Of a DNA stretch of 64,000 nt, positions 36,957 to 46,130 are shown in pieces (the stretch's first letter is position 1; every line of letters begins with the position of its first letter). The DNA lies in NCBI GenBank assembly GCA_963775835.1, contig CAVZKV010000026.1:186001-250000 (forward strand), read 5' to 3'. The DNA is from AWTP1-13 sp963775835. GTDB taxonomy: Bacteria; Pseudomonadota; Alphaproteobacteria; Rhizobiales; Hyphomicrobiaceae. The notes below the pieces were generated by a model. The model saw nothing but the letters and a program-made list of their open reading frames with translations. It was not told the DNA's origin and ran no database searches. A program made the position numbers and the translations under genes.

Positions 36957-37319
36957 TCAGCTCAGCGCCCCTTTGACCGCGGTTCGGATTTGCTCCAGCG
37001 TGAAGGGCTTGCTGATGACGCGGGAGATTTTGCTGCGCAGATGCTCGGCCCGGCCGAGCTCGTCGGCAAATCCGGACATCAAAAGCACGCGCAGTTGCGG
37101 CGCGATCTTGAGGCTGGCCTCGACCAGGGCAATGCCGTCGAGACCGGGCATCTGCACGTCCGAGATCAACAATTGCACGGGCGCCGGTGCGGCGCGCAAG
37201 TACTCAAGCGCCTCCGAGCCATCCTGTGTGACAACGACCTCGTGACCGTCGAGGCCAAGGGCGCGCTGCACCAGATCGCGCGTAGCGGCGTCATCTTCGG
37301 CGAGAAGGATGCGTACCAT
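36957..37319 (-). CDS. CpdR-like single-domain response regulator
   Basis: A 120-residue receiver domain with no output domain. The acidic pair is in LLAEDDAAT, the phospho-acceptor is Asp54 in LLISDVQMPGLDG, and Lys104 lies in ISKPFT. Sequence and length resemble CpdR, the receiver that when unphosphorylated promotes ClpXP degradation of CtrA and other cell-cycle proteins. A generic CheY-like role cannot be excluded. GGGAGGG precedes the ATG. It lies 11 bases after hpt on the same strand. Confidence 0.65.
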   Translation of the reverse strand: MVRILLAEDDAATRDLVQRALGLDGHEVVVTQDGSEALEYLRAAPAPVQLLISDVQMPGLDGIALVEASLKIAPQLRVLLMSGFADELGRAEHLRSKISRVISKPFTLEQIRTAVKGALS

Positions 37320-37330
37320 GGAGCCCTCCC

Positions 37331-37894
37331 TCATCCGACATCGGCCCTGGGGGCCTGTCGCGTTACGCGCCCGACAAAGGGCAGTTCACGGAAGCGGTGC
37401 GCGAGGTCCATACCATAGCCTACCACGAACACGTTGGGACACTCGAATGCCCTCATATCCGCAGTAATGTTGGCGGCGCGCGCAACCGGTTTGTCCAAAA
37501 GCACGCAGCTGAGCACCCGCGCGGCGCCGCGGGCCATAATGAGGTCCTTGGCAAAGGCGAGGGTGCGGCCCGACTCCAAAATGTCATCAATCAACAGCAC
37601 ATTACGGCCGCGCACGTCGGTTTCGACGTCGCGCAGGATTTCGATGCGTCCGGATGAGCGAGTGCCGGCCCGGTAACTTGATAGGGAGATGAAGTCGACC
37701 TCTGGCGAAAGGCCGGCGCGGTGCAGGGCGCGAATCAAATCGGCGGCAAACACGAAACTGCCCTTCAGCACGGCCACGACCAGAAGGCCGTCGAGACCCG
37801 CTGCGGCGATGTCGCCGGCCAGCGCCTCAATACGCTCGGCAATCGCCGAGGCGGGGAAAATAGTCTCAATTCGCGTTGGCGCACCATCGTTCAT
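37331..37894 (-). CDS. hpt: Hypoxanthine(-guanine) phosphoribosyltransferase
   Basis: A 187-residue type I phosphoribosyltransferase. The PRPP-binding motif VLLIDDILESGRTL is preceded by LLVVAVLKGSFVFAADLIRAL and followed by SCVLLDKPVAR, the purine-binding segment of HPRT enzymes. It salvages hypoxanthine and guanine to IMP and GMP. AGGAGAACG precedes the start; the upstream frame is non-coding. Divergent from ftsE. Confidence 0.92.
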   Translation of the reverse strand: MNDGAPTRIETIFPASAIAERIEALAGDIAAAGLDGLLVVAVLKGSFVFAADLIRALHRAGLSPEVDFISLSSYRAGTRSSGRIEILRDVETDVRGRNVLLIDDILESGRTLAFAKDLIMARGAARVLSCVLLDKPVARAANITADMRAFECPNVFVVGYGMDLAHRFRELPFVGRVTRQAPRADVG

Positions 37895-38066
37895 CGCACG
37901 TTCTCCTGGCTCGTTCTCCTTAGCCACGGCCGGCCGCTTACGGCAACTGGACCCTGCCGCCAGACCGGGGGAGGCATCAGTCCGCCACAATCCTGGACGA
38001 TTGATCGCTATTCCCCCGCACGGCGATAAAGGCTAATCAGCCCAGGTCAGGAGGCCGGCATACGAC

Positions 38067-38723
38067 GTGATTAGGCTAAACAGCATCGGCGTCAAATACG
38101 AGGGAGGCAACCATGTGTTGCGGGATGCGAGCTTCCATTTGCGTCCGGGCTCATTCCATTTCCTGACCGGGCCGTCCGGTTCCGGCAAGACGACGTTGCT
38201 GCGACTATTGTTCATGTCCATGCAGCCCACACACGGGCAGATCTACGTGTTGGGGCAAGATATCAGCCGCGTCACGCCTTCGCGGCGGGCGCAGCTCCGG
38301 CGCCGGATCGGCATTGTCTTCCAAGATTTCCGGCTACTCGATCACCTCAGTACGTGGGAGAACGTTGCCCTGCCGTTACGTGTCACCGGCAAGCGCGTTT
38401 CGGACTACAAGGAGGACGTGACCGATCTTTTGCAGTGGGTTGGCCTGGGCGATCGCATGCATTCCTTCCCTTCCGTGCTCTCGGGCGGAGAAAAGCAGCG
38501 CGCCGCGATTGCGCGGGCCGTTATTAACAAACCTGAGCTGTTGCTCGCCGACGAGCCGACCGGAAACGTCGATCCGCAGATGGCGCGCCGGCTGCTGCGC
38601 CTCTTTATCGAGCTCAACCGGCTCGGCACCTCGGTCGTCATCGCCACCCACGATCACCAGCTGATGCGGCAGACCAAGGCGCCGCGTCTCGAACTGCACG
38701 AAGGTCATGTCCGGATCGTATGA
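38067..38723 (+). CDS. ftsE: Cell division ATP-binding protein FtsE
   Basis: A 218-residue ABC ATPase. Walker A is GPSGSGKTT (residues 35-43), the signature is LSGGEKQRAAIARA, Walker B is LLLADEPTGNVD, and the switch histidine is in IATHDH. With FtsX it controls periplasmic peptidoglycan hydrolases at the septum. GTG start. Its 3' end overlaps ftsX by 17 bases. Confidence 0.95.
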   Translation: MIRLNSIGVKYEGGNHVLRDASFHLRPGSFHFLTGPSGSGKTTLLRLLFMSMQPTHGQIYVLGQDISRVTPSRRAQLRRRIGIVFQDFRLLDHLSTWENVALPLRVTGKRVSDYKEDVTDLLQWVGLGDRMHSFPSVLSGGEKQRAAIARAVINKPELLLADEPTGNVDPQMARRLLRLFIELNRLGTSVVIATHDHQLMRQTKAPRLELHEGHVRIV

Positions 38724-39801
38724 CCGCCCAACCGGGCCGCCGACGCTCGATCCGAGAGGAGCGCGCCTCGAGCCCGATTTTCATACCGGTCCCGTCACGG
38801 GTCCGCCCACGCACGTGAGCCAACGCCCACGCCCCAGCCAGCAGCATCAGGCGCAAGCCAGGACCACGGCACGCCCGCGGCCGCGTCGGTCCGACCACGC
38901 GCAAGCCAATGCGCCGATCGTACCGGCCGGGTCGGTAACCGGTAGGTCGCTCACGCTCGTCATCACCATTATGTGCTTCCTCGCCTGTCTGACGGCAGGT
39001 GCGGTCTACATGATGAACCAATCGGCTTCCGCCTGGCTGCGCGACATTGCCAGTGAGGTGACGGTGCAAATCGAGGTGCGAGATCGCGCCGACATCGACA
39101 AGGTTGTGGCCGATGTGGCGAGCTTCCTTGCCGCACAACCCGGCATCGCCACCGTCAGGCCGCTGAGCGTTGCCGATTCGACGCAATTGCTCGAACCATG
39201 GCTCGGCCAGACCGATGCGCTGCGTGCCCTGCCGATTCCGCGCCTCGTTGCCATCGAAGTCGACCGCAACGCCCCCGCCGAGCTCGATGGCCTGCGCCAG
39301 ACCTTGAAAGAGCGCTTCAAGGGCGTAACGCTGGACGACCATCGTCGCTGGCAGCAGCAGATCCGTACCATCACCCGCTCCTTCGCCCTCGGCGGGCTCG
39401 CCATCCTCGTGCTGGTGGGGGCCGCGACCACTGCAATCATCATATCCGCCACCCGCAGCGCCATGGCCTCCAACCGCGAGATCGTCGAGGTCTTGCACTT
39501 CGTCGGTGCCACCGATCGCTTTATCGCCAGGGAGTTCGAGCGGCATTTTCTGCGCCTTGGTGTAAGGGCCGGCATCGTCGGGGCGATTTGGGCGATGCTG
39601 GTGTTCCTGGCCATGCCGACCGTCATGGAAGTGCTCGGCGGGGGCGCCGTTACGCTGGCCGAGATTCGCCGGCTGGTGGGCATAGCCACGCTCGATGCGC
39701 CGGGCTATTTTTTGCTCGGCATCGTGGTCCTGGTGATCGCAGCGCTTTGCATGCTCACATCGCGTATCGGCGTTTACCGTATTTTGAATGTGCGGCAATA
39801 A
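38707..39801 (+). CDS. ftsX: Cell division protein FtsX
   Basis: A 364-residue FtsX-family permease. The N-terminal 75 residues are a long basic, proline-rich cytoplasmic tail. Then come helix 1 (LTLVITIMCFLACLTAGAVYMM), a periplasmic domain of about 120 residues, and three C-terminal helices including the conserved SNREIVEVLHFVGATDRFIAREFERHFL. Partner of FtsE; the genes overlap, which suggests coupled translation. Confidence 0.94.
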   Translation: MSGSYDRPTGPPTLDPRGARLEPDFHTGPVTGPPTHVSQRPRPSQQHQAQARTTARPRPRRSDHAQANAPIVPAGSVTGRSLTLVITIMCFLACLTAGAVYMMNQSASAWLRDIASEVTVQIEVRDRADIDKVVADVASFLAAQPGIATVRPLSVADSTQLLEPWLGQTDALRALPIPRLVAIEVDRNAPAELDGLRQTLKERFKGVTLDDHRRWQQQIRTITRSFALGGLAILVLVGAATTAIIISATRSAMASNREIVEVLHFVGATDRFIAREFERHFLRLGVRAGIVGAIWAMLVFLAMPTVMEVLGGGAVTLAEIRRLVGIATLDAPGYFLLGIVVLVIAALCMLTSRIGVYRILNVRQ

Positions 39802-39907
39802 CGTCCGAATATCGGCGTTAGGTGAGGCGGCGCCCAATCACAACCGGGCCCAAATCGGCTACTTTGCTCCACCACTGCGGGCGCAAACGCCCGGCTGGAG
39901 AGGTAAC

Positions 39908-40555
39908 GTGGCACGAACAGGCAGGCTACTCGTCGCCGCTACAGGTTCCGCCCTCTTGGCTTTCCTGGGGGGCTTCATCGTGTTCGCCGGCAGCATCACC
40001 CACGACGCGCCTCGAACCGTCGAACACGCCGACGGCATCGTGGTCTTGACCGGTGGCCCATTTCGCCTGTCCGCCGCGGCCCGGCTGCTGGCGGCAGGGC
40101 TGGGAAGCCGGCTGCTGATCTCCGGCGTCAATCATATGACCACGCGCGAGGACCTGTTCCGCAGCAGTGGATTGACGCATGCGCTGTTCGATTGCTGCGT
40201 CGACATCGGCTACAGCGCCCATGATACCAGCGGCAACGCCGACGAGGCCAAGGAGTGGGTCGATCACCACACTTTTGCGCGGCTGATCGTCGTCACCTCC
40301 AGCTACCATATGCCGCGTAGCTTGACCGAACTCGGCCGCGCCCTACCCCAAGTCGCACTAATTCCCTATCCGGTGGTGCCGCGCACCTTCCGCGCCGAGC
40401 GCTGGTGGATGCACGCCGGCAGCATACGCTTGTTGTTCACCGAGTATCTCAAGTTCCTGCCGTCGGCGGCACGCTTTGGCGTCGCGCGGTTGCTCAGGCA
40501 ATGGGATAGCCATGCGCTCGCCGGCGGGCAGCCGACCGAGGCCCGCAGCATCTGA
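39908..40555 (+). CDS. YdcF/SanA-type DUF218 protein
   Basis: A 215-residue protein with one N-terminal membrane helix (LLVAATGSALLAFLGGFIVFAG) and a DUF218 domain (ADGIVVLTGGPFRLSAAARLLAAGLGSRLLISGV, SGNADEAKEW, VVTSSYHMPRS). Family members are implicated in envelope maintenance. GTG start after GGAGAGG. It lies in the ftsE-ftsX-ydcF-plsC row, common in alphaproteobacteria and probably one operon. Confidence 0.88.
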   Translation: MARTGRLLVAATGSALLAFLGGFIVFAGSITHDAPRTVEHADGIVVLTGGPFRLSAAARLLAAGLGSRLLISGVNHMTTREDLFRSSGLTHALFDCCVDIGYSAHDTSGNADEAKEWVDHHTFARLIVVTSSYHMPRSLTELGRALPQVALIPYPVVPRTFRAERWWMHAGSIRLLFTEYLKFLPSAARFGVARLLRQWDSHALAGGQPTEARSI

Positions 40556-40572
40556 CACGGCAGCTCGCGCCC

Positions 40573-41334
40573 ATGCTTCGCTCGCTCCTGTTCGTCGCCG
40601 TCTTTTACCTCAATACCGCGGTTTTTCTGGTGTGCGGCAGCTGGCTGCTGCTGGCGCCGCGGCGCTGGGCCATGCAAGGCCTGCGTTTGCATGGGCTCGC
40701 CAGCCTGTGGTGGCTCAAGCTCATCTGCGGCACCAAGCTCGAAGTCCGCGGTCGCGAGAAATTGCCGCAAGGCGCCTGTCTGGTCGCGGCCAAGCATCAA
40801 AGTGCGTGGGATACCTTTGCCCTCATCCCGGTGTTTCGTGATCCGGCCATGGTGATGAAGGCGGAGCTGGGTCTTATCCCTCTTTACGGCTGGTTCAGCC
40901 ATAAGTTCCGGCATATTTTCGTCAAGCGCGACAAGGGCCCGAGCGCGCTCAAAAGCATGATCCGCGATGCCCGCGACCGAGCCGCGGCTGACCGCGAAAT
41001 CGTGATCTTTCCCGAAGGCACCCGACGGCCACCCGGCGCCGCGCCCGACTACAAGCCGGGCTTCATCGCCCTCTATGAGGGCTTGGGGCTGCCGTGCCTG
41101 CCGCTCGCCCTCAATTCTGGGCTGTTTTGGCCCCGCCGCAGCCTTATGCGCTATCCGGGCACCATCGTGATCGAGATCCTCGATCCGGTGCCACCCGGGC
41201 TCCCCCGCGCCCAGGCCCGTGCGCTGATCGAGGCACGCATCGAGATGGCTTGCGAGCGGCTTCTCGTTGAAGCCCGCGCCGCGCCCAATCCGCCGCCATT
41301 GCCAGCCATGGCTCCGGCGCGGGCTTCGAGCTGA
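40573..41334 (+). CDS. plsC: 1-acyl-sn-glycerol-3-phosphate acyltransferase
   Basis: A 253-residue membrane acyltransferase that makes phosphatidic acid from lysophosphatidic acid. The catalytic HX4D motif is HQSAWD (His75-Asp80), the glycerol-phosphate site is FPEGTRRPPG, and an N-terminal helix anchors it. A proline/alanine-rich tail closes the protein. It starts 17 bases after the ydcF-like gene. Confidence 0.93.
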   Translation: MLRSLLFVAVFYLNTAVFLVCGSWLLLAPRRWAMQGLRLHGLASLWWLKLICGTKLEVRGREKLPQGACLVAAKHQSAWDTFALIPVFRDPAMVMKAELGLIPLYGWFSHKFRHIFVKRDKGPSALKSMIRDARDRAAADREIVIFPEGTRRPPGAAPDYKPGFIALYEGLGLPCLPLALNSGLFWPRRSLMRYPGTIVIEILDPVPPGLPRAQARALIEARIEMACERLLVEARAAPNPPPLPAMAPARASS

Positions 41335-41349
41335 ACTTGGCCGCTAAGA

Positions 41350-42669
41350 TCAGCCGGCATCCATCGCGTCGCTTTCAAGGCTCGAGCGCGGACGCCGCGG
41401 CTTGGCAGCGACCGGGCGAATGCGGATCGCCGTAATCTTGTTGCGGTTCTTGCGCAAAATTTCGAAGCGGTAGCCGTAGAACGTGAATGCCTGCCCCGGC
41501 TCGGGAATGCTTTGCGCCTCGTGGATCACCAGGCCGGCGATCGTTGTTGCCTCGTCGTCCGGCAGGTCCCAGTCCATCTGACGATTGAGGTCACGCACCG
41601 CCACCGTGCCGTCGACATTGACCGAGCCGTCGGCCTGCAGGCGGATGGCGGCGTCCTGCACGTCGTGCTCGTCGGCGATCTGGCCGACGATTTCCTCCAG
41701 TATATCCTCCAGCGTAATCAGCCCTTGCACCTCACCATACTCGTCAACCACCAGCGCGAGCTGCGCCTTGCGACGCAAGAATTCGTTGAGCTGATTGCCG
41801 ACGCTGGTCGTGTCCGGCACGAACCAAGGTTGTGCGGCGACCGCGCCGATATCGATTTTGGCGACATCCCAGCCCGCACGCGACAGCGCCAGCAGCAGGT
41901 CTTTGGTGTGTAAGACGCCGACGATGTTTTCCGGCTCGTCCTGCCACAGGGGCACGCGCGTAAACTGGCCTTTGAGCACCTCGTCGATCACTTTTTCCGG
42001 CGCATCGTTGATGTTGATGGTTTGCATCTTGGTCCGGTGCACCATGATGTCGAGAACCTTTAGATCCTTGAGGTCGAGCACACCCCCGAGCATGGCTGCG
42101 TCGCGCTTGGCAACGGCACCCTCGATCTTTTGCAGTTCGATGGTGCCGCGGATCTCCGCATGCGCTTCGAGAATATTGGCGGCATCGTCGCGGCTGGTGG
42201 GAGTGAGCTTCAGGAACATGCGCACGATCACCTGGATTGCGCGGGTCGCCGGATTGAGCACGGCGATCATCACGCGCATCAGCGGCGCCACGAACAACGC
42301 CAGACGATCGGCAAAGGCAAAGGCGTAGGTCTTGGGCAATACCGCCGCGAAAATCACGATCAGAACGGTCATGATTGCCGTCGCGTAGGCGACCCCGGTG
42401 GGCCCAATCAGAATAACGGCGAGCCCCGAGGCGAGCGAGGCGGCGAGGATGTCAACCAGGGTATTGCCGAGCAGGACGACGCCGATCAGGCGCTCGGGCT
42501 CCCTGAGCAAGTGATTGACCAGCCGCGCCCTGGGGTTGCCCTCCTGCTCCAGGGCGTGCATGCGGGCGCGCGAGACGGCGGTCAGGGCGGTTTCGCTGCC
42601 GTTGAAAAAAGCCGACAACAGCAGCAGGACGGCAATGGCCGTCAGAATCATGGCGATATCGAGCGACAT
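41350..42669 (-). CDS. CNNM/CorC (HlyC/CorC) family protein with CBS domains
   Basis: A 439-residue protein: N-terminal DUF21/CNNM membrane domain with three to four helices (AFFNGSETALTAVSRARMHAL is the family motif), a CBS pair in the middle (HRTKMQTI to ALVVDEYGEVQGLITLEDILEEIVG), and a C-terminal CorC_HlyC domain. The family is linked to magnesium or cobalt efflux and resistance. Here the gene sits just downstream of aroK-aroB on the same strand. Confidence 0.92.
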   Translation of the reverse strand: MSLDIAMILTAIAVLLLLSAFFNGSETALTAVSRARMHALEQEGNPRARLVNHLLREPERLIGVVLLGNTLVDILAASLASGLAVILIGPTGVAYATAIMTVLIVIFAAVLPKTYAFAFADRLALFVAPLMRVMIAVLNPATRAIQVIVRMFLKLTPTSRDDAANILEAHAEIRGTIELQKIEGAVAKRDAAMLGGVLDLKDLKVLDIMVHRTKMQTININDAPEKVIDEVLKGQFTRVPLWQDEPENIVGVLHTKDLLLALSRAGWDVAKIDIGAVAAQPWFVPDTTSVGNQLNEFLRRKAQLALVVDEYGEVQGLITLEDILEEIVGQIADEHDVQDAAIRLQADGSVNVDGTVAVRDLNRQMDWDLPDDEATTIAGLVIHEAQSIPEPGQAFTFYGYRFEILRKNRNKITAIRIRPVAAKPRRPRSSLESDAMDAG

Positions 42670-42838
42670 GGCCTTCTCTCTGCCTCGCAGGCGGCGCCCG
42701 GCGTGCGGTCGGGCGACCTGAAGATGCCGCCAAAAGATGTCCGCGCTAACGCTAACATAGTTGCAGTTGCTCCTCCCTTAAGCCCCCCGCAGGCGCATTT
42801 CCTCGCGCAGGGCCGGCAAGCCGGCCGCGGCGTGCGGG

Positions 42839-44047
42839 CTAGCCGATGTGCCGCGCCAGGAAATCGCGCACCGTTGCCGCGGCGACATCGCGCGTGGCGA
42901 ACGCCCGGCCGATACCGCGGGAGAGGATGAGCGTGAGTTGGCCGGCGCGGACCTTCTTGTCCTGGGCCATCAGACGCAGCAAAGCCTCCGCCTGCGGCCA
43001 TGCGTTGCCGGCAATGTCCTTGATCTGCGTCGGCAACCCGGCACTCGCCAGGTGGTTGCGGACCCGTTCCACGCTGGCGGCGTCGGTGAAGCCGAGCTCC
43101 CGCGAAAGCTGAAACGCCAGGGTGATGCCGATCGCCACGGCTTCGCCGTGCAAAAGCTTGTCGGAGTAGCCGGCCCATGCTTCCAGAGCATGGCCAAAGG
43201 TGTGCCCGAGATTGAGCAGCATGCGCTCTCCCATCTCGGTTTCATCGCGCGCCACGATGGCGGCCTTGCCGGCAACGGCAACGCCGATGGCCTCGCTGAG
43301 GAGGGCGGGGTCGCGACGAAAGAGCGATTGCCGGTTCGCCTCAAGCCAATCGAAATAGGCGGCGTCGCCCAACATGGCGTATTTGACCGCCTCAACGTAG
43401 CCGGCGCGAAACTGCCGCTGCGGCAGGGTCGCCAGCAGGTCGATATCCGCCAGTACCAGGCTCGGTTGATGAAAGGTGCCGATCAGGTTTTTGCCGTGCC
43501 TGGCATTGATCGCCGTCTTGCCGCCGACCGAAGAGTCCACCTGCGCCAACAGCGTCGTGGGCAGCTGCACGTAGCGGATGCCGCGGCGCAGGATGCTGGC
43601 GGCAAAGCCGGCAAGGTCCCCGATCACGCCGCCACCGAGCGCCAGCACCAGGTCCCCGCGCTCGAGCTGCATGGCCAGCAGGCTTTCGCAAAGCTCCTGC
43701 AGAACGGCGAAACACTTGCTACCCTCGCCGGGTGGCAGCACCTTGGTGCCGGCGAGCTGGCCCCGCGCAGCGAGCCCGGCCGCCAGAGCCTCAAGATGGT
43801 AGGCGGCAACGTTGCCATCGGTGACGATCGCACACTTGCCACCAAGGTGGGCGACACCAAGGTACTTGCCGATGAGATCGGCGGCGCGCGCGCTCAGTTG
43901 CGGCCCGATCAGCACATGGTAGGGGCGGCCCGCCAGTGCGACCCGCACTTCGACCAAGGCATCGGCCTGCCCGGGAACGGTCTCGGTCGCGTCGGCCCCC
44001 GTCGCGTGCCCTTGGCGTGCGTCGGTCAAATCGCCTGCTCTTTTCAT
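42839..44047 (-). CDS. aroB: 3-dehydroquinate synthase
   Basis: A 402-residue enzyme of the shikimate pathway that cyclises DAHP to 3-dehydroquinate with NAD and a metal. LALGGGVIGDLAGFAASILRRG, PTTLLAQVDSSVGGKTAIN, the metal ligands around EAVKYAML, and LLNLGHTFGHALEAW are intact. The first 35 residues are an unconserved extension. Its ATG overlaps the aroK stop by four bases (ATGA), so translation is coupled. Confidence 0.96.
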   Translation of the reverse strand: MKRAGDLTDARQGHATGADATETVPGQADALVEVRVALAGRPYHVLIGPQLSARAADLIGKYLGVAHLGGKCAIVTDGNVAAYHLEALAAGLAARGQLAGTKVLPPGEGSKCFAVLQELCESLLAMQLERGDLVLALGGGVIGDLAGFAASILRRGIRYVQLPTTLLAQVDSSVGGKTAINARHGKNLIGTFHQPSLVLADIDLLATLPQRQFRAGYVEAVKYAMLGDAAYFDWLEANRQSLFRRDPALLSEAIGVAVAGKAAIVARDETEMGERMLLNLGHTFGHALEAWAGYSDKLLHGEAVAIGITLAFQLSRELGFTDAASVERVRNHLASAGLPTQIKDIAGNAWPQAEALLRLMAQDKKVRAGQLTLILSRGIGRAFATRDVAAATVRDFLARHIG

Positions 44048-44688
44048 ATGGGCTCGTCGCTGCTTGGGGATTGCTCGGCCCCGGAGGTGATCGGCCGACG
44101 CGGCAAGGTGTGCGCCGCCAAGGCCTCGATGATCTCGAAGACCATGGCGTCGTGCGGCAGGTCGCGGCTCTGGACCGTGATGTCGGCGGTGGCGTAAATC
44201 GGATAGCGCGTTTCCACCAGCGAGCGCATCACACCTTCCGGATCGCGCTCGAGCAAGGGGCGATTGTTGCGCTTGAGCACGCGCCGCAGCAGCAGCGAAA
44301 GCTCGGCCTTGAGCCAAACCGAGACGGCGGCCTGGCGGATGTTGTCGCGCGTCTCGGCACTCATGAAGGCTCCGCCGCCGGTGGCAAGCACTTGAGAACC
44401 GGAGTTGAGAATGCGCGCAATCACCTTGCGCTCGCCATCGCGGAAATACGGCTCGCCGTGGTCCTTGAAAATGTCGGTGATGGCCTTGCCGGCGGCCAGT
44501 TCGATCTCATCGTCGGCATCGAGGAAGGGCATTTCGAGGCGACTGGCCAGGCGCCGCCCAATCGCCGATTTGCCACAGCCGGGCATGCCCACCAGCACGA
44601 CCGAGCGCGTGCCCAAGCCGGCGCGGACCTTGGCGGCAAGCTGCGCGATCTGCTCCTCCTTTTTGCCTCCGTACCCGAATCGTATCAT
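44044..44688 (-). CDS. aroK: Shikimate kinase
   Basis: A 214-residue enzyme that phosphorylates shikimate. Walker A is GMPGCGKS (residues 34-41), shikimate contacts are in FLDADDEIE and FRDGERKV, and ATGGGAF is the substrate loop. RNNRPLL forms the lid. Start at MIRFGYGG because AGGACAGAG precedes it; a GTG 30 bases upstream (44718) is the alternative. First gene of the aroK-aroB pair. Confidence 0.95.
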   Translation of the reverse strand: MIRFGYGGKKEEQIAQLAAKVRAGLGTRSVVLVGMPGCGKSAIGRRLASRLEMPFLDADDEIELAAGKAITDIFKDHGEPYFRDGERKVIARILNSGSQVLATGGGAFMSAETRDNIRQAAVSVWLKAELSLLLRRVLKRNNRPLLERDPEGVMRSLVETRYPIYATADITVQSRDLPHDAMVFEIIEALAAHTLPRRPITSGAEQSPSSDEPI

Positions 44689-44872
44689 CTCTGTCCTGTA
44701 CGATGGCCGTGATGCCACCCCCCATGCTTTCTGGTATCAGGTTTGCGGTTAGGCCTCAAAGCCGCATGGCGCTGTGGAGCGCCCGGCGCGGCGGATCCAA
44801 ACCCCCAAATTCGGCTGGTCGGGGCGTCATTTAGGCTCAAACGGTTACCGGAAGCAGGAGCAGCGTTGCGAC

Positions 44873-45016
44873 ATGCCGAGCCTTATCCGGTTTCTGGTGG
44901 TTGTGGGCCTCATCGGGGCCGCGGTGATCGGCGGCCTTTATGTCATGGCGGTGTTTTTTGAGCCGACCCCGCGGGAAACGGCCACACCGCTGCCGGGCGT
45001 CAAGGTCCGGCGTTAG
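44873..45016 (+). CDS. 47-residue membrane protein between aroK and xerD
   Basis: A small protein with one membrane helix (IRFLVVVGLIGAAVIGGLYVMAVFF) followed by a polar tail EPTPRETATPLPGVKVRR. The same kind of small protein is often found between aroK and xerD in alphaproteobacteria, which supports it as a real gene. AGGAGCAG lies about ten bases upstream. Function unknown. Confidence 0.7.
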   Translation: MPSLIRFLVVVGLIGAAVIGGLYVMAVFFEPTPRETATPLPGVKVRR

Positions 45017-45049
45017 GGTCGGTGGCGCATTTTCTTGCTGGGGGATCGG

Positions 45050-45997
45050 GTGGCAACCAAACACGATGGTCTCGAGAGCTTTTTGGAGATGCAGGCCGCC
45101 GAGCGCGGGGCGGCCGCCAACACGGTAGCGGCATACCGCAGCGACCTAACGCATTTCCTCGCCTATCTGGAGGGCCGCGGCAAGGGCCCCGGCTTGGCCG
45201 ACAGCCGTGACATCGCCGCCTATCAGCGCCGGCTGGCGGATGCGGGCATGGCGCCAAGCACACGCGCACGGCGGCTGTCGGCCGTGCGCCAGCTTTTCAA
45301 GTTTCTCGCCGCCGAGGGTGTCATCGGCGATGATCCCGCGCACCGCGTCGCCGGTCCGAGAAGAGGTCGGGCCCTGCCCAAAATCCTGTCGGTGGCGGAG
45401 GTCGATCGCCTCATCGAAGGGGCCGGCGCACGCGCGCAGACATCGCGGGGCCGCGACCGGCTGCGGGCGCTGCGCCTCCATGCGCTGATCGAGGTCCTAT
45501 ACGCCACGGGTCTGCGCGTCTCAGAGCTCGTGAGCCTGCCGCGGTCGGTGCTCGATGGCGACGGCAAGGTGCTGATCGTCAAGGGCAAGGGTGGGCGCGA
45601 GCGCATGGTACCGCTGACCCCGGCCGCGCGCACCGCCCTGGCGCGCTATCTCAATGCCGGCCTCGACGATCCCGGCATGACGCCGATGGTAAGGACGCGC
45701 TGGCTGTTTGCCTCGCGCAGCCGCGAGGGTCATCTGACGCGGCAGCGCTTCGCCCAGGAGCTCAAGCAGCTTGCCGAGGCGGCCGGTCTCGATCCGCGCC
45801 GGCTGTCGCCGCACGTGCTGCGTCACGCCTTTGCCAGTCATCTCCTGGACCGTGGCGCCGACCTGCGCTCGCTACAGCAGCTGCTGGGCCACGCCGACAT
45901 TTCGACGACGCAGATCTACACGCACGTGCTCGAGGAGCGGCTAAAGAAGCTTGTTTTTGAGCACCATCCGCTGGCGCCGCCCACGGCGCGGCGCTAA
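45050..45997 (+). CDS. xerD: Tyrosine recombinase XerD
   Basis: A 315-residue site-specific recombinase that resolves chromosome dimers at dif with XerC. N-terminal SAM-like domain (residues 8-95), then the catalytic domain with Arg in YATGLRVSELV, Lys in VKGKGGRER, HxxR in HVLRHAFASH, the second His in GHADISTT and Tyr in QIYTHV. The housekeeping setting next to aroK and accA argues against a phage integrase. GTG start after GGGGGAT; an in-frame TTG is 15 bases earlier. Confidence 0.93.
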   Translation: MATKHDGLESFLEMQAAERGAAANTVAAYRSDLTHFLAYLEGRGKGPGLADSRDIAAYQRRLADAGMAPSTRARRLSAVRQLFKFLAAEGVIGDDPAHRVAGPRRGRALPKILSVAEVDRLIEGAGARAQTSRGRDRLRALRLHALIEVLYATGLRVSELVSLPRSVLDGDGKVLIVKGKGGRERMVPLTPAARTALARYLNAGLDDPGMTPMVRTRWLFASRSREGHLTRQRFAQELKQLAEAAGLDPRRLSPHVLRHAFASHLLDRGADLRSLQQLLGHADISTTQIYTHVLEERLKKLVFEHHPLAPPTARR

Positions 45998-46130
45998 CCC
46001 TTGACCGCGCCGAGGCCTGCCACTGGCGCCGTCGGGCCAAGGCGCCCGTTAACTTGACTCGCAGCGGCAGGGGGGCCTAAGTCGCTGGCGCAAGAAGGCC
46101 TTTCCGCGCCGAACCAATCGGTCGTTAGCA

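Noticed and set aside
45050..45997. Tyrosine recombinase as a sign of a prophage or integrative element
   Set aside because: The sequence and the aroK-xerD-accA setting match chromosomal XerD; no att repeats or phage genes are present.
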